Assembly: GCA_026954325.1 (NCBI GenBank)
Contig: JAIXKK010000183.1
Coordinates: 21,554 to 85,553, forward strand
Direction: 5' to 3'
DNA length: 64,000 nt
Source: Bryobacterales bacterium
Lineage (GTDB): Bacteria; Acidobacteriota; Terriglobia; Bryobacterales; Bryobacteraceae
Below the pieces are notes generated by a model. The model ran no database searches. It worked only from the letters and a program-made list of their open reading frames with translations, and was not told the DNA's origin. A program made the translations under genes and the position numbers. Shown here in pieces: positions 62,001 through 64,000 of the stretch (position 1 is the stretch's first letter; each line of letters starts with the position of its first letter).

Positions 62001-62156
62001 GGCGTTACTGACAACAAAAGACTGAGTGTAGGCTTGCCCCACCATGGCAACTGGTAAGTTGGGGGGCGCCGGGGCGCTGATGGAAATCTGCCCCATCGCG
62101 GGCGCGGCAACGGCAAGCCAGACCCACGGAAGCGTCTTCACAAGAAAATTCCTCAT
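56091..62156 (-). CDS. Giant secreted protein with about 20 putative-Ig (He_PIG-like) repeats
   Basis: 2021 residues: signal peptide (MRNFLVKTLPWVWLAVAAPAMG), then twenty tandem repeats of about 85-95 residues, then a distinct C-terminal region of about 220 residues (from LTITGLPETVAAALQPRISL). Each repeat follows LxITTxxLPxGxxxxxYxxTLxAxGG, YxWxxxxGxLPxGLxLxxxTGxxSGTP, AGxxxFTVQVxDxxGxxAxKxxxLTI, the putative-Ig/cadherin-like pattern. I find no cysteine. It probably forms a long rod at the cell surface for adhesion or glycan contact. The preceding small gene on the same strand is only 24 bases away and likely shares its promoter. Confidence 0.93.
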   Translation of the reverse strand: MRNFLVKTLPWVWLAVAAPAMGQISISAPAPPNLPVAMVGQAYTQSFVVSNAVGASTWSLVSPNDVLPPGLSLAPNGTLSGTPASTTGSPFSITVKATDSTMASAQQNYTLIVLPALNITTTSLPDGVVNTAYSLTLSATGGSNSFKWYATGLPASISIGQTTGILSGTQTTPVSVPVTITVQDAVNTQPTLFTFNKNFTLTITGSGPPPTIGAGATLPAATQNRGYNFPAANFQVTGGTAPYTFSVDPPTSPPAGITLDSTGLLSGIPTGTGTSNFTVRVRDAAFLIATKLFTLTVNGPPSIGTTAIPSGTVGSPYPSTTLTAAGGTAPLAWSMTGAPAWLSLNTNTGVLSGTPDAPVNTNINVTVTDANGGTGTKQLALVVAGGLTITTSSLPPWTAGMPYTQTLASSGGSGSVTWALQTGSTPPANLSLSSAGVLSGTPAAAGTSSFTVQATDAAPTTVTKTLTLTINAAPAISTSSLAGGALNVAYGSTTLTATGGTAPLVWSATGLPAGLTLDPNSGVLSGTPTATGTSQVALTLTDAAGAVATKTLSLTISASALTITTNSLPNGALNSAYSATLGAAGGSGTGYTWAISSGSPPAGLSLQPTTGTISGTPTAAGSSVFTVRVTDSAQSSTTKQFSITVVSSSLTINTSSPLPQGLAGSFYVTALQASGGSGTGYQWSITQGALPAGLSLNPGGTINGTPSGASASAFTVQVIDSLGTTATKAVTLTVVTQGLSITTVSPLPDAPQNVPYSTVLTASGGTGSGYTFQVASGQLPAGLSLAPGGFISGTPTVAGPVTFTVQVNDNGGGVASKPLTLTVVAPNLAITSTATLPSAPANQAYSTQLTASGGTQPYAWSLTVGTLPAGLALNPTTGVISGTPTNAGLFNFTVQVKDTHNLTASANLSLQVVTFAITTQLLPQASLNTTYTATLTAVGGSPAYTWSIVLGTLPRGLSLSAAAGQISGTPAQSGTFPITVQVRDSLGTTASAPFSLVVAGAGSLTIVTASLPSATLNAVYTQTLQVSGGTGPYTWLVTEGALPVGLALSGSTGVISGTPITTVGSPYNFVIRVTDSAGAFASRPFTIAITSNNALTISTTTLPNGTLGTAYSAALTAGGGTSPYTWSATGLPSWLSLSTAGILSGMPTAAGTFNITVQVTDSAGQSISKALSITVGGGLTITTASLSNGTAGAVYPTAALTASGGSGVGYTWAFIGGQLPPGLTLTGGGLLAGTPTTAGTYQPTIQVTDSTGGTASKQFTITISAAGFTIVTTTLPAATIGVNYSFPIQQQGGTAPITWSLTGGQFPAGITLVSNSGLLTGLATLQAINSVIITATDSTGKIASKTFTLTVNPQLTVSTTSLPGGSVGQVYNQTLFAGGGSGSGYAWTVQSGTLPAGLTLASATGIISGTPAANGTSTFTVQVADSAGGIASKLLSITIGTSLSIATEALPNAATNVLYNQTIAAAGGTAPLQWSVTGSLPAGLILNAATGAVTGTPTAAGISTFTVRVQDAAGASATRQFSITVIEGLQITTPTALPNAAEGSTYTQTLAATGGKSPYTWTVSVGSLPDGLALAPTSGLITGTPTAAGNYSFIIQVSDSQTQSVQKAFTLAVTGRINITTAAVLPSATVRQAYNQTLVATGGTPPYSWSLAAGGTPPLGLTLDKNGVLSGTPTSAGAFNFTAQVTDSQNISATRTFTLSVLLNLSITTAQALPPATAGTAYAQPLATAGGLPPYTWSVIDGSLPAGVSLTSGGILSGAPAAAGNFNFTVQVADNNKATASASFQLAVRLPATPPLTITGLPETVAAALQPRISLSIGTAYPVPIAGTLTLSFTPDAAVPTDDPAVVFTNGKRTADFTIPANSTAAQLPDGFAMQTGTVAGTLTLAVSLKAGSADITPNPAPALVSKVSRAAPVIKSVTARRLAGGLEVGITGYATGREITSATFRFTPASGSTLQTTELTVPLGDSAKTWYQSDASKPFGSQFTLTQQFNVQGDTGAIGSVTVTMANPQGTSTSVSANFQ

Positions 62157-62180
62157 TCCGTTCGTGTCCGTTTCCCGCTG

Positions 62181-62816
62181 CTATTTCGGCGGACCAAACG
62201 TCGACCCGCCTGGGGTAATGGATGTTCCGGCGGGTGTCGTGGGAGGCTGGGTTGGATTGGGGGAATTCCCCCCTCCGCCGCGGCTCACCCCCAGAGCAAC
62301 GGCCGCGCCCGCTCCCCCGAGCAGGGCCAGAATCAGCGCCGTCTTTCCGCCGCCCCCGCCGGATTTCTGGGGAGCCGCATTCGTCTGGTTGATAGCCGCG
62401 CGCGCCGTCTGGCCCCGGTACGAGGCGACTACGCGAATCTGATACTGCCCCACCACGTTGTTCGGCTTCAGACCCCGGCCCACAGCCAGTCCGTCCGCCC
62501 CCGTAGTCACCGTCAGCGTGCTCCCGTTCGGAAAAATTCCGCTGGCGCCGAGATCCGGAAGCAGGAACGTCACCTGCGCCCCCGCCACCGGACGGTCGGC
62601 CACATCAGTCACCAGGACCACGGGTTCTTTTGACCGCAGCGTCCGGATATTATTGAGGGCGCCTTCGCCCTCTTTCACGGTCAGCTTGATTCCGGGAGCG
62701 GCGCCCATCGGAGCTTGTGGGAAAGCGGTCCAGGGAAGAATCAGCACAACGGCCAACACGGCCACTTGCCGGCGAAAGGTAGAGAACTGCTGGGATGAAA
62801 GGGTAGTGGAAGTCAT
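62181..62816 (-). CDS. Secreted Ig-like protein with Gly-rich C-terminal membrane segment
   Basis: 211 residues. Signal-anchor or signal peptide (VAVLAVVLILPWTAFPQA), one bacterial Ig-like (Big_1/invasin-type) domain with EPVVLVTDVADRPVAGAQVT and TGADGLAVGRGLKPNN, then a Gly/Lys linker, a hydrophobic segment (TALILALLGGAGAAVALGV) and a Gly/Pro tail. AGGAG lies six bases before the ATG at 62814-62816, which is preferred over the ATG seven codons upstream. It stands 24 bases ahead of the giant repeat protein and may be its membrane-bound partner. Confidence 0.8.
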   Translation of the reverse strand: MTSTTLSSQQFSTFRRQVAVLAVVLILPWTAFPQAPMGAAPGIKLTVKEGEGALNNIRTLRSKEPVVLVTDVADRPVAGAQVTFLLPDLGASGIFPNGSTLTVTTGADGLAVGRGLKPNNVVGQYQIRVVASYRGQTARAAINQTNAAPQKSGGGGGKTALILALLGGAGAAVALGVSRGGGGNSPNPTQPPTTPAGTSITPGGSTFGPPK

Positions 62817-62881
62817 GAGCGCTCCTGGCGACGCCACCCATCGCCGTAGCCCGCTTCAGGGCGAAATGCGGGTGTGCCAAG

Positions 62882-62887
62882 ATTATA
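62882..62887 (-). promoter_or_regulatory. -10 element of the surface-protein operon
   Basis: On the minus strand GGTATAATC gives a perfect TATAAT, 65 bases before the start of the small Ig-like gene. No convincing -35 box is found at 16-18 bases, so the promoter may need an activator. Confidence 0.45.
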
Positions 62888-63063
62888 CCGCAGCGAGGGG
62901 AAATCGAGACGCGGCGTTGTCTTCATATTGTTTTCATCGCCCCGATGGGTCCATCCGACTCATCAGCGCGTATCGATTCGCGCAATTCCGCTCGAAAAAG
63001 GACATACTCATCCTCTCCTGTCTCGACCACGCGCGTGTCCTAGCCGCATCTCAGCCAGGCGCC

Positions 63064-63132
63064 AAAATCGTCGAAAAGTCTCCTAAAATCGTTTAAAAAT
63101 CGTTGACATCCGCCACCATGCAGGCTTACAAT
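63064..63132 (+). promoter_or_regulatory. Promoter of the second TonB receptor with phased AAAATCGT repeats
   Basis: TTGACA at 63103-63108 (perfect) and TACAAT at 63127-63132 are 18 bases apart. AAAATCGT occurs at 63064-63071, 63085-63092 and 63096-63103, with spacings of 21 and 11 bases (two turns and one turn); the last copy overlaps the -35 box by one base. A transcript would have a 5' leader of about 150 bases before the GTG at 63291. The rest of 62888-63063 shows no gene. Confidence 0.65.
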
Positions 63133-63206
63133 CGGGGCGTCGTTTACGCGCAGCGGAACGAAACATCCGTTGCTTGCGGGGGTCTTCGAGAGCCGGTTTC
63201 GTTATC

Positions 63207-63275
63207 ATGAATACTTCGATCGGAGCGGAAGCTTCAACCCTGTCGCGACCCGCGCGGGCCAACTGGAAATTCTGA
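63207..63275 (+). other. Possible 22-codon leader ORF in the receptor 5' UTR
   Basis: ATG at 63207 opens MNTSIGAEASTLSRPARANW and ends at a TGA 15 bases before the receptor start, near its ribosome site. There is no Shine-Dalgarno sequence of its own, so it may be chance. If translated, it could affect access to the downstream GAAGGAG. Confidence 0.25.
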
Positions 63276-63290
63276 TCGAAGGAGCAGATC

Positions 63291-64000
63291 GTGACTCAAT
63301 GGTTCTTCCGGCTAACAGCCCGGCCGTTTGGGCTTTGCCTGGGACTTCTCCCGCTGTTATGCTGTCTGCCCGTTTGGGGGCAGAACGCCGTAGTCTCCGG
63401 TCGCGTAGTGGATAGCTCAGGCGCGGCCGTCCCCGCAGCGGCGCTGGAACTGCGCAACTCGGCAACCAACGTCACACTCAAGACCGCCACGAATACCGAA
63501 GGGCTTTTCGTGTTTCCACCGGTGATTCCCGGCATCTACGACATCAGCGCGGCGGCCCCCGGTTTTTCCACGGCGCACCTGAATGGCATGGCTCTTGAAA
63601 TCGCCCAGTCGCGGGCCGTCGACCTGACCCTCGCGCCAAGCGCACTGGCGGAAACCGTTACTTTCAACGACGTTGCGCCGCTCCTCATCACGGATCGCGC
63701 CGACCGCGGCACGGTGGTGGAGAACCAGTTCCTTGTCAGTATTCCGCTGCCTACCCGCAATCCTCTGCTGCTGGTGACGTTGACAGCCGGGGTCACTCCC
63801 GGCAACGTCCTGGTCGCCGGCGACAACTCCCTGAGCCAGAATCAGACCAACGAATTCCGGATCAACGGCGGACGCATGCAAACCAGCGAGGTGTTGATCG
63901 ACGGAGCCTCGAATACCACCACCTATAACAACCAGGTGGCGGCCGTCCCGCAAGTGGACGCCATCCAGGAGTTCAAAGTCTACACCAACCCGTACGATGC
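63291..64000 (+). CDS. TonB-dependent receptor with carboxypeptidase-regulatory-like domain, 3' end outside the window
   Basis: The frame starts at GTG 63291, with GAAGGAG six bases upstream, and is open to the right edge (236 codons seen). A signal peptide (FGLCLGLLPLLCCLPVWGQ) is followed by the regulatory-like beta-sandwich (VVSGRVVDSSGAAVPAA ... GLFVFPPVIPGIYDISAAAPGF) and the plug region (RNPLLLVTLTAGV, EFRINGGRMQTSEVLIDGAS, VPQVDAIQEFKVYTNPYDA). The same Oar-like receptor family as at 13206-16649. It imports an unknown large ligand through the outer membrane. Confidence 0.92.
   Translation, partial: MTQWFFRLTARPFGLCLGLLPLLCCLPVWGQNAVVSGRVVDSSGAAVPAAALELRNSATNVTLKTATNTEGLFVFPPVIPGIYDISAAAPGFSTAHLNGMALEIAQSRAVDLTLAPSALAETVTFNDVAPLLITDRADRGTVVENQFLVSIPLPTRNPLLLVTLTAGVTPGNVLVAGDNSLSQNQTNEFRINGGRMQTSEVLIDGASNTTTYNNQVAAVPQVDAIQEFKVYTNPYD

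Noticed and set aside
56091..62156. Tandem repeats considered as a CRISPR-like or satellite array
   Set aside because: The period is about 270 bases, fully coding and diverged; it is a protein-domain repeat.

Overview
The window looks like chromosome from a high-GC Acidobacteriota bacterium, most probably the Bryobacterales/Solibacteraceae group. The reasons are a secreted NHL-repeat protein ending in the C-terminal domain typical of Solibacter-type proteins (TIGR03437), two TonB-dependent receptors with an N-terminal carboxypeptidase-regulatory-like domain, a PVC-type haem-binding protein, a very large putative-Ig-repeat protein, and many secreted glycan-active or peptidase proteins. No rRNA, tRNA, CRISPR array, prophage or intact insertion sequence was recognised. 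All functional names come from reading the translations against family knowledge; no database search was run.

Layout. 1-2221: 3' part of a ROK sugar kinase, a broken amidohydrolase gene, a DinB-like protein. 2441-6484: assimilatory sulfate operon cysD-cysN-cysH-tauE, in which CysN carries a shrunken, P-loop-less relic of APS kinase and CysH has the iron-sulfur cysteines of an APS reductase; the two observations agree, because APS can be reduced without making PAPS. 6571-11934: fructokinase-type ROK kinase, NADP-type glutamate dehydrogenase, and a 989-residue protein joining receiver-like regions to a PEP/pyruvate-binding ATP-grasp domain. 11943-20433: sialidase-like protein, TonB receptor, and a divergent alcohol dehydrogenase/SDR/alpha-L-fucosidase operon, probably a small fucosylated-glycan unit. 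20465-25719: matrixin-like metalloprotease and NHL protein. 25773-34783: glycerol kinase, soluble transhydrogenase, MFS transporter, YncE-like beta-propeller, cytochrome c, a PAS kinase lacking its phospho-acceptor histidine, and small or decayed genes. 34835-41352: five overlapping genes (DegT aminotransferase, S9 peptidase, CBM9-like protein, two phosphohexomutases). 41406-53058: DUF418 membrane protein, a broken TPR/EF-hand gene, PVC-type cytochrome, MutM, Rieske protein, orphan sugar-binding lipoprotein, a DUF362 gene between 18-bp direct repeats, a PLP decarboxylase, a LysM-metalloprotease and a decayed higBA pair. 53055-64000: sulfatase, Gfo/Idh/MocA oxidoreductase, lipoprotein, the 2021-residue repeat protein with a small partner, and the start of a second TonB receptor.

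Three themes cross the window. First, several genes are broken by what look like clean internal deletions (amidohydrolase, TPR/EF-hand gene, higB, higA, a decayed gene of an uncharacterised family, and the CysC part of CysN). Second, many start codons lie about 6 bases after a -10-like hexamer, suggesting leaderless transcripts. Third, both TonB receptors have a good sigma70-type promoter with direct repeats spaced at about one or two helical turns just upstream of the -35 box, suggesting dedicated regulation.
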